Shown: positions 17,935 through 27,347, counted from the first letter of the stretch. The stretch is 64,000 nucleotides of DNA from Gordonia sp. OPL2 (GCF_003797825.1 NZ_RKME01000018.1:48383-112382); one strand, 5' to 3'. Made by a program: numbers and translations. The notes: a model not told the origin generated them from the sequence alone.

Positions 17935-19364
17935 ACGTCCGGTCGCCGGCCACGGGCGACGTCGAGCAACGCCCGCATGTGTACGCCGCGCGCGCGGCGC
18001 AGCGCTGTGACGGCGTGATTGTCGGCCGGCACCAGCAGCCGCAGACCACCGGGATGGCTACGGAATCGCAGCGGCGTCGGCATCTCGCCCGCCTCGCCGT
18101 CGACCCCGACGAGAGCCGTCCCGCTGCGTGAGCGGATCTCCACGGCGTCCGTGGCGAACTCGTGCCAGTACGGACTCGATCGGCGGAGGCCGAGCGCCGA
18201 GCGTGCGGTCAACCGGGCGGCCTCGGCGGCCGTGGTCGCCGACACGGCGATCACCCCGAGCGTGCCGGTGTCGAGCCGGGGCCGGGTGACCGCATCGAGC
18301 GATGCCGTGGTGGCGTACGGGTTGTTCGACACCATGATGAGGTAGGCGCCATCGACGTCGGTTCCGGACGGTGTCGTGAACTGCAGGTCGAACGGTGTCG
18401 AGTCGGGACCGATCAACTCGGGCAACATCGCGGCCGCGGTCTGGGTCTTCTCTCCCCGGTACGACTCCTGTTGGACGATGGTCGCATACACCCCGAGTGA
18501 CACATTGTTGACGAAGAGTCGACCGTTGACGGTGGCATGGTCCACCCGCCGCTCGACGGCGTCGCCGAAGGCCCGCAGCGTCGTACGCGGATCGTCCCGG
18601 TGGAGGCCGAGATCGAGTGCGAAGTGATTGCGGGTGCCCGCGCTGACGCACACGAAGGGCACGTCGTGCTCGACGGCGACCGAGGCGACCAGTGCCTGTG
18701 ACCCGTCCCCGCCGGCCATCCCGAGGCAGTCCGCGCCGCGCGCGATCGCGTCACGGGCCAATTTCTCGAGGTCGTCGCCCGGTTCGAGAACGACTGTCTC
18801 CACGCCCATCTCGTGTGCGGCGGACACCAGGCCGAAGCGCTCGACCTTTCCGTCCCCGGAGCGTGGATTGCAGATCAGCACCGGCCGCCGTGGATGGTGA
18901 GTTCGCCGTTCTCGGTCGAGCTCGTGGAGTTCGGGTACAAGCGCGTATCGCGTGCCGGCCGAGGCGACTCCCATCAGGATGACCATCGCCCCCAGCCGGA
19001 TCACCACGGTGTCGGCTCCGCTGAGCGCGAGTGCCAGCGACGTCGCGACGATCACGAAACCGAGCACGACGGCGATCGTTCCACCGATCCGCCGACGTCC
19101 CGCTTCGGTCACCATCCACCACGCCCCGGCGCCGGCGAGTGCCACACCGGCGAGGCCGAGCACGATGTGAACCCCACTGTGGATGAGGAAGAGCAGGATC
19201 AGCACGGCACACGAGGCGATCGCCGCGAGTGCGATGATCGCGCTCAGACGGCGGCCGGGTGTGGGGCGGCTGCCGGCGCCCGTGCGTTCCCGGTTGGTCT
19301 GCGACAACGGGTTTCCGCCCGGCGTCACCGCGGTCTCATCGTGCGCGGCCATGCCGGTGTGCAT
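17931..19364 (-). CDS. diacylglycerol kinase family lipid kinase with membrane N-terminus
   Basis: A 477-residue protein. Residues about 40-145 contain four to five hydrophobic segments. The catalytic domain starts near 165 with VLICNPRSGDGKVE, followed by the nucleotide-binding GGDGSQALVASVAVE and SAGTRNHFALDLGL. These are DAGK_cat motifs shared by diacylglycerol, sphingosine and polyprenol-type kinases. The membrane segment plus kinase suggests it phosphorylates a membrane lipid. It overlaps the methyltransferase gene by 4 bases. The lipid substrate is not determined. Confidence 0.87.
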   Translation of the reverse strand: MHTGMAAHDETAVTPGGNPLSQTNRERTGAGSRPTPGRRLSAIIALAAIASCAVLILLFLIHSGVHIVLGLAGVALAGAGAWWMVTEAGRRRIGGTIAVVLGFVIVATSLALALSGADTVVIRLGAMVILMGVASAGTRYALVPELHELDRERRTHHPRRPVLICNPRSGDGKVERFGLVSAAHEMGVETVVLEPGDDLEKLARDAIARGADCLGMAGGDGSQALVASVAVEHDVPFVCVSAGTRNHFALDLGLHRDDPRTTLRAFGDAVERRVDHATVNGRLFVNNVSLGVYATIVQQESYRGEKTQTAAAMLPELIGPDSTPFDLQFTTPSGTDVDGAYLIMVSNNPYATTASLDAVTRPRLDTGTLGVIAVSATTAAEAARLTARSALGLRRSSPYWHEFATDAVEIRSRSGTALVGVDGEAGEMPTPLRFRSHPGGLRLLVPADNHAVTALRRARGVHMRALLDVARGRRPDV

Positions 19365-19501
19365 TCGGTCACAGTCTCGAGATTACCCGAGCTGACATGG
19401 CACAACGCCCCGGAGACGGTTCCGATGCCGCCGGTCGCGTGGCGCCGTGATCCGTGGCGGGTGAAGGTTGATCGATCCGACCCCCACCGAGAGGAACTGC
19501 C

Positions 19502-19954
19502 ATGAACGCGCCCATCATGCCGAAGGACGATGCCGCCGAACTGATCGTCGCGGCCCGGATACGGCAAGGACTCTCCTGGGCCGACATCGCCGAGAGGATC
19601 GACGCGCCGCTCGTCTGGACCGTTGCGGCACTGCTCGGTCAGCATCCGGTGCCTGCCGACAAGGCCACCCTGGTATGCGAGCTACTCGGACTCGGGGAGG
19701 GCGTCGTCGAGAGCCTCACACGCCAGCCGACCCGGGTCGCCCACGACGCCGCGGCATCGGACCCGACCATCTACCGCTTCCACGAGGCGCTCGCGGTGTA
19801 CGGCCCTGCCCTCAAGGAGCTCATCCACGAGGAGTTCGGCGACGGCATCATGAGCGCGATCAACTTCAAGGTCGACATCGCCCGCCGTGCCGACCCGGAC
19901 GGTGATCGCGTCGTGGTGACCTTCGACGGAAAATTCCTCGATTACCGCTGGTGA
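19502..19954 (+). CDS. cynS: cyanate hydratase (cyanase)
   Basis: A 150-residue enzyme that converts cyanate and bicarbonate to ammonia and carbon dioxide. The N-terminal helical domain (1-80) is the HTH-like oligomerisation part. The C-terminal catalytic domain keeps the triad Arg92, Glu95 and Ser118, equivalent to R96/E99/S122 of the E. coli decamer, within YRFHEALAVYG and GDGIMSAINFKV. It starts at ATG 19502 behind GAGAGGAACTGCC. No cyanate transporter or carbonic anhydrase gene adjoins it, so it stands alone as a detoxification or nitrogen-scavenging gene. Confidence 0.96.
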   Translation: MNAPIMPKDDAAELIVAARIRQGLSWADIAERIDAPLVWTVAALLGQHPVPADKATLVCELLGLGEGVVESLTRQPTRVAHDAAASDPTIYRFHEALAVYGPALKELIHEEFGDGIMSAINFKVDIARRADPDGDRVVVTFDGKFLDYRW

Positions 19955-20126
19955 ACGCGCGGCGAACCATGCTGATCGGCGAAACCGCCACGATGCCGAT
20001 CGGCCGGTCGTAGAGTCTGTCGTCGGCCACACCCGGCCGGCACCCGGCGCCGTCGATCACGGCACCGAACTCGGACAATACGCGCGATCGGCGCACATCG
20101 GTCGCGCAGAGGGGACCGATCTGACG

Positions 20127-21551
20127 ATGACGGATTTCCATCCACCCCAGGACGCCACAGCCTCCGGCGACGCACCGCCGGGGCAGCTCGGCTCGGGCCT
20201 CAAACCCCGTCACATCACCATGATCTCCATCGCCGGCGTGATCGGCGCGGGCCTCTTCGTCGGTTCGGCGAACGCGATCGAGGAAGCCGGGCCGGCGGTT
20301 CTCATCTCCTACGCGTTGGCCGGCTCCCTGGTGGTGCTCGTGATGCGCATGCTCGGGGAGATGGCGACGTCGAGTCCCGACACCGGGTCCTTCTCGGTGT
20401 ACGCCGATCGCGCCCTCGGCCGGTGGGCCGGCTTCTCGGTCGGCTGGTTGTACTGGTGGTTCTGGGTGCTGGTGATTCCCGTGGAGGCGACGGCCGCGGC
20501 GGAGATCCTCACGAATCTCGTGGGTGGCGCCCAATGGATCTGGGCTTTGGCAGTCACCGTCGCGTTGACCGTCACGAACCTGATCAGCGTCGGCAACTAC
20601 GGCGAGTTCGAGTTCTGGTTCGCGCTCATCAAGGTGGTCGCCATCGTCGCGTTCATCGCGATCGGCCTGCTGGCCATCCTCGGCCTCATCCCGAGTTCGG
20701 AGGTCAGCGGAATACACCACCTGTGGGAGCCGGATGGGTTCATGCCCAACGGTTTCGGCGCGGTCATCGCCGGGATGCTCGTGACGATGTTCTCGTTCAT
20801 GGGCACCGAGATCGTGACGATCGCAGCCGCCGAATCGCCGAACCCGGAGCGGGGGATCACCAAGGCGGTCAACTCGGTCATCTGGCGGATCTCGCTGTTC
20901 TACATCGGGTCGATCTTCGTGGTCGTCGCCCTGATGCCCTACGACCAACTCGACGACGGGTCCTACCAATCGGTGTTGGAGGCGATCGGCATTCCCGGGT
21001 CGGCGTTGATCATGGACATCGTGATCCTCACGGCCGTGGCGTCGTGTCTGAACTCCGCGCTCTACACCGCATCGCGGATGCTCTACTCACTCGGCAGCCG
21101 CCACGACGCACCGCAGGCCGTCAAGAGGTTGACGTCCGCCGGGGTGCCGTGGGTCGCGGTCCTCGCGTCGATGGTGGTCGGCTTCGTCGCCGTCATCGGC
21201 AACTATGCGCTGCCGGACAAGATCTTCGGCTATCTGCTGTCCACGAGCGGTGCTGTCGCGCTGTTCGTCTACCTCAGCGTGTCGGCCAGCCAGCTCGTGC
21301 TCGGGCGGACGATCCGCGCCGACGGGCAGCGACCTGCCGTGCGGATGTGGCTGTTCCCGTACCTGACGATCGTGGTCATGGCGTTCATCGTGGGCGTGCT
21401 CGTCCTCATGGTGTTCGACGACGACCAACGTCAGGCGATCGGCTTCTCGGTGCTGTCCCTGGTGATCATCGTGATCCTCGGGGTCGCGGTGCAGCGCCGT
21501 CACGCGGGGCAGGACAGGGACGTCGAGGTGGGCGCCGGCGGCGGGACCTGA
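20127..21551 (+). CDS. amino acid permease, APC superfamily (GabP/AAT-like)
   Basis: A 474-residue transporter with about 12 transmembrane helices. The first helix region LKPRHITMISIAGVIGAGLFVGSA is the conserved AAT family signature, where backbone atoms bind the amino-acid group, and EMATSSPDTGSFSVYAD follows. It belongs to the gamma-aminobutyrate/aromatic/proline permease group; GABA permease is the closest description, but the substrate is unproven. The region upstream (19955-20126) shows no clear regulatory site. The next gene is convergent, 5 bases after its stop. Confidence 0.9.
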   Translation: MTDFHPPQDATASGDAPPGQLGSGLKPRHITMISIAGVIGAGLFVGSANAIEEAGPAVLISYALAGSLVVLVMRMLGEMATSSPDTGSFSVYADRALGRWAGFSVGWLYWWFWVLVIPVEATAAAEILTNLVGGAQWIWALAVTVALTVTNLISVGNYGEFEFWFALIKVVAIVAFIAIGLLAILGLIPSSEVSGIHHLWEPDGFMPNGFGAVIAGMLVTMFSFMGTEIVTIAAAESPNPERGITKAVNSVIWRISLFYIGSIFVVVALMPYDQLDDGSYQSVLEAIGIPGSALIMDIVILTAVASCLNSALYTASRMLYSLGSRHDAPQAVKRLTSAGVPWVAVLASMVVGFVAVIGNYALPDKIFGYLLSTSGAVALFVYLSVSASQLVLGRTIRADGQRPAVRMWLFPYLTIVVMAFIVGVLVLMVFDDDQRQAIGFSVLSLVIIVILGVAVQRRHAGQDRDVEVGAGGGT

Positions 21552-21556
21552 ACGCG

Positions 21557-22486
21557 TCAGCCCAGGTCGATCCGGACACCGGGCACCGATCGCAGGTCGT
21601 CGGCGTCCATCACATCGGCCATCGTGACCGGGCCGAGAGACGACGACGTCGCGGCGGCGATCGCCGCGCGGGCGACCAACCTTCCCGTCGTCGTCGACTG
21701 ACCGCGTCCGACAGCCGAGATCTGTTGTCCTGCTCGACGGTTGGCCACTACGACACTCCACCTGTCATCGCCCAGATGAGGTGCGCGATCGAGCAGCGGA
21801 CGAAGCCGTGGCAGCCGTCCGACGATGCCCAGGCCGATCGTGGACAGGCGATCGCCGAGCGCCAGATAGCTGCGGACGGAGATACCGCCGGGATGTCCGA
21901 CGAGAACGTGATCGGGGAAGTCGGCCCGCAGGTAGGTGCACGGGCCGCTGCCGGCATCGAAGCGGCGGCGTTCGCGGAAGTTGACCACCGGCGACGGCTC
22001 CGGCGCGGCGTACAGGGCCCGCCCGGCGAGGCCGGCCGTCCACGCCACCGCGGCCGCACCATGGGTTTCACCGGAACCGAGGAGGATCGCCACGTCGACC
22101 GAGTCGCCGGGCCGGTGGTCGAGCGCGGCGACCAGCACGGTGGTCAGACCGGGCGCGAGTCCCGCGCCGAGTACGGTCGCCGTCGGGACCGGTAGGTCGG
22201 CCAGCCGGTCGAGATAGTCACCCGATGCCGACATGTCGACGAATGGAATCGCCTCGCACGCCTGGCGAATGGCGACGTCCTCGATGCCTGAGGCATTGAC
22301 GACGACGTCGTGATCGGCCGCGGCGGAGGCGAGCGTACGGAGACCGGGCGGTGTCCGGAGATCGATCCGCAGGCCGCGGATTCCGACGGATCGACCGGTC
22401 GGCACGACGTCGTGTCCCAGGGCGCCCAATTCCGCGCCGACGACGCTCCCGACCGCGCCACGACCCCCGAGGACGAGAGCTCTCAT
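21557..22486 (-). CDS. NAD(P)-binding oxidoreductase, saccharopine-dehydrogenase-like
   Basis: A 309-residue protein beginning with a Rossmann nucleotide-binding motif LVLGGRGAVGSVVGAEL at about residues 4-20. The layout (VVVNASGIEDVAIRQAC, then VLGAGLAPGLTTVL and HVLVGHPGG) matches the saccharopine dehydrogenase NADP-binding superfamily. Many bacterial members have unknown substrates. It is divergent from the NCS1 permease with 151 bases between, so it might belong to the nucleobase locus, but nothing in its sequence shows that. Confidence 0.78.
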   Translation of the reverse strand: MRALVLGGRGAVGSVVGAELGALGHDVVPTGRSVGIRGLRIDLRTPPGLRTLASAAADHDVVVNASGIEDVAIRQACEAIPFVDMSASGDYLDRLADLPVPTATVLGAGLAPGLTTVLVAALDHRPGDSVDVAILLGSGETHGAAAVAWTAGLAGRALYAAPEPSPVVNFRERRRFDAGSGPCTYLRADFPDHVLVGHPGGISVRSYLALGDRLSTIGLGIVGRLPRLRPLLDRAPHLGDDRWSVVVANRRAGQQISAVGRGQSTTTGRLVARAAIAAATSSSLGPVTMADVMDADDLRSVPGVRIDLG

Positions 22487-22637
22487 TCCGGTCACCGTAC
22501 CGGTCCTCCCTCGACCACACCACGAACGATCGGTACTTGGGTCGGCGACGGGTGCGGTCGATCTGTCTACCACTACGCGGCCCGCACCGGACATTCCGTC
22601 GGTTGCCGGACCGTCGTCGGGGCAGCAGAGTTGCGCC

Positions 22638-24053
22638 ATGACCCTCGGTGCACCCATCCACGATCCCGACGCGGCGGCTCCGCAGGCCGGCTACGGCGAC
22701 AAGGTGCTCGCCGTCGAGCCGGGAGGTAACGAGCCCATCCCGCTCGACGCGCGGCACGGCTCGCCACGCGGGCTGTTCTGGACCTGGACCGCACCGAACC
22801 TCGAGTTCGCGACCATCTTCGTCGGCGTGATCTCGATCCTCTACTTCGGCCTGTCGTTCTGGCAGGCCGTCGTCGCGATGGCACTCGGCAACCTACTCGG
22901 TGCCATCGCGCACTTCCTGTTGTCGGCGGAGGGGCCACTGCACGGTGTGCCGCAGATGGTTCTGGGGCGCTTGTCCTTCGGATACCGCGGCAACGTGCTG
23001 CCGGCGACCTTCATGGCGATCATGTGCGGGGTCGGGTGGTTCGCCACGAACAGCGTCAGCGGCGCATTCGCGCTCTCCACCCTGTTCGGGATCACGCCGT
23101 TGCTCGGCCTCGTCGTGATCGTGGTGGCGCAGACCGCGTTCGCGTTCTTCGGCCACAATCTCGTGCAGCGGTTCGAGCGGTTGGCGGCACCCGTGCTGGC
23201 CGTTGTCTTCGTGATCGCGGCCGTCATCATCTTCAGCAAATCTCACGTGTCGGCTCCCGCCGCGGACGGCGGATTCTCGATGGGAGGCTTCCTGCTGACC
23301 GTGGGCGCCGCCTTCGGTTACACGGCCGGCTGGACCCCGTACGCCGCCGACTACACGCGCTACCTCCCGCCGACGGTGTCGAAGATGCAGACCGGCCTGT
23401 TCGCGTCGGCGGGTTTGTTCCTCTCGTGCACGTTCCTGATGGTGGTCGGCGCCGCCTCGGTCACCATCGGTGATCCCGCATCGGACAACCCGACCGAGGC
23501 CTTCACCGCGAATCTTCCCTCGGCCGTCGCCGATCTCACCTTGCTCGCGATCGCCGTCGGCGCCGTCGCCGCCAACGCGATCAACGTCTACTCGGGGGCG
23601 ATGGCGTTCGTCACCATGGGCTTCCGGCTCCCGGTAGGACTGCAGCGTGCGCTGGTCAGCGTGTTCTTCGGTGTCGTCGGATTCCTCGTCGCCTGGTGGG
23701 CGCTGGCCGACGCCGCCGCATCGTATGAGGCCTTCCTGCTCCTGGTCGCCTACTGGATCGGACCGTGGCTGGGGGTGGTCTTCGCCGACCGCCTGCTGCG
23801 CCGGGAGCCACCGTCGTTGGCGATGCTCTACGACACCCGCTACACCAACTGGGGCGGCGTGGCGGCCTTCGTGATCGCGCTCGCCGCATCGGTCCTGCTG
23901 TTCTGCAATCAGGAACGATTCGTCGGCTTCGTCGTCCGAGCGGTCCCGGAACTCGGTGACGTCGGTGCATTCGTCGGGTTCGCCCTCGCGTTCGTCGGCT
24001 ACCTCGTGCTGGCCCGCCGCACGGTCGCCCGCTCGGAGACCGCGTACCACTGA
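22638..24053 (+). CDS. NCS1-family cytosine/purine permease
   Basis: A 471-residue nucleobase:cation symporter-1 protein with about 12 transmembrane helices. The GLFWTWTAPNLEFATIFVG start, GNLLGAIAHF and MVLGRLSFGYRGNVLP are typical of the CodB/purine-cytosine permease branch, and AGWTPYAADYTRYLPP is the conserved central motif. It lies beside a PucR regulator and a yeast-type cytosine deaminase, so cytosine or 5-methylcytosine is the most likely cargo. That choice is inferred from context. Confidence 0.92.
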   Translation: MTLGAPIHDPDAAAPQAGYGDKVLAVEPGGNEPIPLDARHGSPRGLFWTWTAPNLEFATIFVGVISILYFGLSFWQAVVAMALGNLLGAIAHFLLSAEGPLHGVPQMVLGRLSFGYRGNVLPATFMAIMCGVGWFATNSVSGAFALSTLFGITPLLGLVVIVVAQTAFAFFGHNLVQRFERLAAPVLAVVFVIAAVIIFSKSHVSAPAADGGFSMGGFLLTVGAAFGYTAGWTPYAADYTRYLPPTVSKMQTGLFASAGLFLSCTFLMVVGAASVTIGDPASDNPTEAFTANLPSAVADLTLLAIAVGAVAANAINVYSGAMAFVTMGFRLPVGLQRALVSVFFGVVGFLVAWWALADAAASYEAFLLLVAYWIGPWLGVVFADRLLRREPPSLAMLYDTRYTNWGGVAAFVIALAASVLLFCNQERFVGFVVRAVPELGDVGAFVGFALAFVGYLVLARRTVARSETAYH

Positions 24054-24102
24054 GGCGTACCTCGGCCGCAGCGGTTCTCACGGGAGTCGCCGGCCACCGT
24101 CG

Positions 24103-25671
24103 TCATCGGCGATCGTCCGACAGTCGGTCGCTCGCACGAAAGGTGCTGAGCGCCAGCAACATCGACGGATACATCGCCGCCGAGGTCGGATCGAAGCCGA
24201 GGAGACCGCGGATTCGCTCGAGGCGCTGATACAGACTCTGGCGGCCGATGTGCAGTGCCTCGGCCGACCGCGTCGCGCTGCACCCGTGCCGAAGGTGGGT
24301 CTCCAGGGTGACGATCAGACGGGACGAGTGGACGGCGTCATGCGCGGTGAGTGGTCCCACCAGTTCGAGAAGTTCCTGTCGGACGGCCGGATCGGTTGTC
24401 CGGACAGCGGCGTCGACCGCCAGCTCGCGCCCGGTGAACACACTCCGGCCGCCCCGGGTCGTGGCGCCGTCGAGTCGTCCCGCGTTGCGGATCAATGATC
24501 CGCTGATGGCCGCGGACAGTTCCAGGCCCGATGGGACGGCGCCGAGGTGAAGACCGTCACCGACAACCGCCGTGATCCGTGCACTCGGGTCGACAGCGGC
24601 GGCGATGGCCGCGGCGACACGCTCGACCGGGTCGTCGCCGGTGGGGGAGACCGTCACCGCGACAAGGGCGTACACCGTGGCGTCGACGGTGGCGAGCACC
24701 GTACCGGCCGACGCCGCGACGCGTGACAGGATCGCCTCGGCCATCCGCGGGTCCGGCGCCTCGGCGGCGACGGTGACCAGCACGACGGAATCCGACACCG
24801 GCACACCGGAACCCGCCATCCGCGAGAGCAGGTCGGCGCGACGAATGGGGCGGCCGGCGACGAGTTCGGACACCAGCCGGGTGCCGAGCGCGGAGCCGCG
24901 TGTGCCCGAACGCGTGAGCGCCGAGGCCAGCGGGCCGGCGGCCACCGACAGCAGGGTCGCCACCTGATCGTCGGGCACGCCGGGTGCGCCGGCCGTGCCG
25001 GGGCCCGCGACCAATCGCGCGATGTCACGTCCGCGAACCTCGACCGGAGCCGACGCGACCGCCGAATCGACGATGCGCCAGGCCGATCGGTCGTCGTCCA
25101 CGCCGTGGGCCGCGAGGAGGGCGCCCCCGGAGCCGACCAGTACGACGGACCGACCGGTCACCGTCGCGACATGGGCGAGCATGCCGGCCACCCCGCCGGC
25201 GCCGGTCAGGTCCCGGTGCAGCGCGTCATCGAGTTCCGAGCGCAGCCGCAGTCCCGCGAGTTCGCCGGAGACGATGGCCGTGTTGGCCTCGCGGCAGACC
25301 TCGATGAACGGCAACACGCGTCGCAGTTCGATGATCGGGAGGCGTGCCGAGGATCCCTCGCGCAGCATCTCGTCGGGAACGGCGTCGAAGGTGCGACCGA
25401 TCTCGAACGCGAGGCCCGCGACCCCGCGCTCGGCGAGGTCGCGGACGTAGTGCCGGCGGGTCCCGGCGTCGAGTCCGCCGAGTCCGAGCCCGGTGGTCAG
25501 GAGGAGCTCGCCACCCGCCAGGAGCGGACCGATCTCGAAGATCTCGCTCGAATGCACCCAGCCGACGGACACGTCGAGACGGTCGTGGGCGGTCAGCACG
25601 TGCGGATCCGCTCGTCGCAGATGCCGGTCGATGACCTGCCGGAGGGTCGGGAAAGCGGGTGTCGACGTCAT
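24103..25671 (-). CDS. PucR-family transcriptional regulator
   Basis: A 522-residue regulator. The N-terminal PucR domain (about 5-130) contains LLAGGELLLTTGLGLGG and RGVAGLAFEIGRTFDAVPDEML. A GGDEF-like central region follows, and the C-terminal HTH_30 reads HLRHGCSATRSAEALHIGRQSLYQRLERI. PucR proteins control purine or nucleobase catabolism in Bacillus and relatives. It sits between the permease and the deaminase and is divergent from the latter, with an inverted repeat in the 88-base gap. It most likely controls this locus. The start at 25671 gives the usual length. Confidence 0.92.
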   Translation of the reverse strand: MTSTPAFPTLRQVIDRHLRRADPHVLTAHDRLDVSVGWVHSSEIFEIGPLLAGGELLLTTGLGLGGLDAGTRRHYVRDLAERGVAGLAFEIGRTFDAVPDEMLREGSSARLPIIELRRVLPFIEVCREANTAIVSGELAGLRLRSELDDALHRDLTGAGGVAGMLAHVATVTGRSVVLVGSGGALLAAHGVDDDRSAWRIVDSAVASAPVEVRGRDIARLVAGPGTAGAPGVPDDQVATLLSVAAGPLASALTRSGTRGSALGTRLVSELVAGRPIRRADLLSRMAGSGVPVSDSVVLVTVAAEAPDPRMAEAILSRVAASAGTVLATVDATVYALVAVTVSPTGDDPVERVAAAIAAAVDPSARITAVVGDGLHLGAVPSGLELSAAISGSLIRNAGRLDGATTRGGRSVFTGRELAVDAAVRTTDPAVRQELLELVGPLTAHDAVHSSRLIVTLETHLRHGCSATRSAEALHIGRQSLYQRLERIRGLLGFDPTSAAMYPSMLLALSTFRASDRLSDDRR

Positions 25672-25676
25672 GCCGT

Positions 25677-25695
25677 CAGACGATATGCACGTCTG
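25677..25695. promoter_or_regulatory. inverted repeat between pucR-like and deaminase genes
   Basis: CAGACG and CGTCTG flank a seven-base AT-containing spacer, close to the regulator start and 65 bases before the deaminase start. It is a candidate PucR operator in a divergent promoter region. Confidence 0.4.
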
Positions 25696-25759
25696 GGGTT
25701 CATCGCAGGGCGACGGACTGTCAGTTGTCGCGGCACGCGGTGGCGGGCACGCTCGATGC

Positions 25760-26275
25760 ATGAGCATCCGCACCGACGCCCTGTCGGGACTCGATCCGGC
25801 CGTCCTGCTCGACACCGCCTATCGGCAGGCCCGTCTCGGCCTCGACGAGGGCGGGATCCCGATCGGCGCGGCCCTCGTCGCCGCCGACGGCACGATGCTG
25901 GGAGAGGGACGCAATCGCCGTGTGCAACAAGCGGACCCGTCGGTCCACGGTGAGACCGATGCGTTCCGGGCGGCGGGGCGGCAGCGCGACTATTCGTCGA
26001 CCATCATGGTCACCACCCTGGCGCCGTGCTGGTACTGCAGTGGACTCATCCGACAGTTCGGAATCGGAGCTGTCGTCGTCGGCGAGAATCGCACGTTCAG
26101 CGGTGGTGAACAGTGGCTGATCGACCTCGGCATCCCCGTCACGATCGTCGACGACGAGCGGTGCACCACGATGATGACCGACTTCATCCAGACGTACCCG
26201 GCGCTGTGGAACGAGGACATCGGGGTGCCGGACGCCGACGGCGACCCCATCGACACCGCCGGAGGCCCCGCATGA
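25760..26275 (+). CDS. yeast-type cytosine deaminase
   Basis: A 171-residue zinc deaminase that should convert cytosine to uracil. It matches yeast cytosine deaminase (Fcy1) along its length rather than the large bacterial CodA enzyme. Zinc ligands are His63 and Glu65 in SVHGETDAF and Cys90/Cys93 in LAPCWYC; GEGRN supplies the pocket Asn. The C-terminal half keeps VVGEN, TFSGGE, VDDERC and WNEDIGVP, corresponding to the yeast residues that close over the base (Phe, Trp and Asp). The yeast enzyme also accepts 5-methylcytosine. It starts at ATG 25760 and overlaps the oxygenase gene by 4 bases. Confidence 0.88.
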   Translation: MSIRTDALSGLDPAVLLDTAYRQARLGLDEGGIPIGAALVAADGTMLGEGRNRRVQQADPSVHGETDAFRAAGRQRDYSSTIMVTTLAPCWYCSGLIRQFGIGAVVVGENRTFSGGEQWLIDLGIPVTIVDDERCTTMMTDFIQTYPALWNEDIGVPDADGDPIDTAGGPA

Positions 26276-27243
26276 CCCGCAGTCCCATCCTCACCGTCGA
26301 CCTGTCTCAGTGGCGCGCGGGCGGGCCGGCCGCCGACCAGGTGTGCGCGGCAGTCGACGAGTCGTTGCAGAAGGCCGGCTTCCTGCTGGTCACGGGCCAT
26401 GGGATCGACCCGGGGCTGCCCGCTGCGCTCCGAGCGGCGGCACGTGAGTTCTTCGCGCTGCCCTCCGAGGTCAAGTCGCAGTACGCGGTCGGTGTCGGTG
26501 GGCGGGGGTGGATCGGGCCGGGCATGGAGGCCAACGGGTACTCCGAGGGCACCGATACACCCCCGGACCTCAAGGAGACCTACAACTCGGGTGCGCAGAC
26601 GCCGGTGGGAATTCCCGACGTGGACGACTACTGGTTCGCCCCGGACGTGTGGCCCGCGGAGGCACCACACTTGCGTGAGTTGTTCACGACCTGGACGGCT
26701 CAGGTGAAGGCGCTGTCGGACGATCTGTTGGCGCTGATGTCCGCGTCGCTGGGACTCTCGGGCTCCGCGAATCCGTTTCGCGGCCTGGCCGGCAACGCGA
26801 CCTGGACCTCGAACATCAACCACTATCCACCGATGGCGGTGGTGGGCGAACCCGAACCCGGACAGTTCCGCATCGGACCGCACACCGACTTCGGGACGGT
26901 GACCGTCCTCGACCGGGAGCCGGGCGCCGGAGGTCTGCAGGTCTACAGCGACGAGGGGGGTTGGGCGGATGCGCCGTACGATCCGTCGGCGCTGACGATC
27001 AACATCGGCGATCTGCTCGAGTACTGGTCGGGTGGCCGGTGGCCGGCGGGGCGTCACCGCGTCCTGCCGCCGCAGGTCGATGCCCCGGAAGAGGATCTCG
27101 TGTCCCTGATCTTCTTCTACGAACTCGACCACGACGCCGTCGTGACGCCCATCGAACCTCCGATCGGGCGGCGAGCCGGTCTGCCACCGGTGGTCTCCGG
27201 CGAGTTCATCAAGGAGCGACTCGACGCGATCACCGTCGGCTGA
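26272..27243 (+). CDS. 2-oxoglutarate/Fe(II) oxygenase, isopenicillin-N-synthase-like
   Basis: A 323-residue non-haem iron oxygenase. The DIOX_N segment (1-110) starts with ILTVDLSQW and contains GFLLVTGHGIDPGL. The jelly-roll core has the HxD pair in IGPHTDFGTVT and the distal His in AGRHRVLPP. The usual RxS motif for 2-oxoglutarate reads LVS here (EEDLVSLIFFYE), so the canonical Arg is absent at that place. The family includes plant oxidases and fungal thymine-7-hydroxylase. ATG 26272 overlaps the deaminase stop, implying coupled translation and a related substrate, possibly a pyrimidine. The substrate is inferred. Confidence 0.85.
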   Translation: MTRSPILTVDLSQWRAGGPAADQVCAAVDESLQKAGFLLVTGHGIDPGLPAALRAAAREFFALPSEVKSQYAVGVGGRGWIGPGMEANGYSEGTDTPPDLKETYNSGAQTPVGIPDVDDYWFAPDVWPAEAPHLRELFTTWTAQVKALSDDLLALMSASLGLSGSANPFRGLAGNATWTSNINHYPPMAVVGEPEPGQFRIGPHTDFGTVTVLDREPGAGGLQVYSDEGGWADAPYDPSALTINIGDLLEYWSGGRWPAGRHRVLPPQVDAPEEDLVSLIFFYELDHDAVVTPIEPPIGRRAGLPPVVSGEFIKERLDAITVG

Positions 27244-27347
27244 CCCGGAGATCTACCGGGAAGCACCACGATCGGGCACCGAGCAAGCGGGCACCGAGCG
27301 ATGTGGCACAGAGCAGTCAGGCCGACCGTCCGGGCGGAGACGACAAA

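Noticed and set aside
20423..22195. 590-codon open frame on the plus strand
   Set aside because: It overlaps the amino-acid permease in another frame and the oxidoreductase on the other strand; composition is Arg/Gly-rich and no family is recognised.
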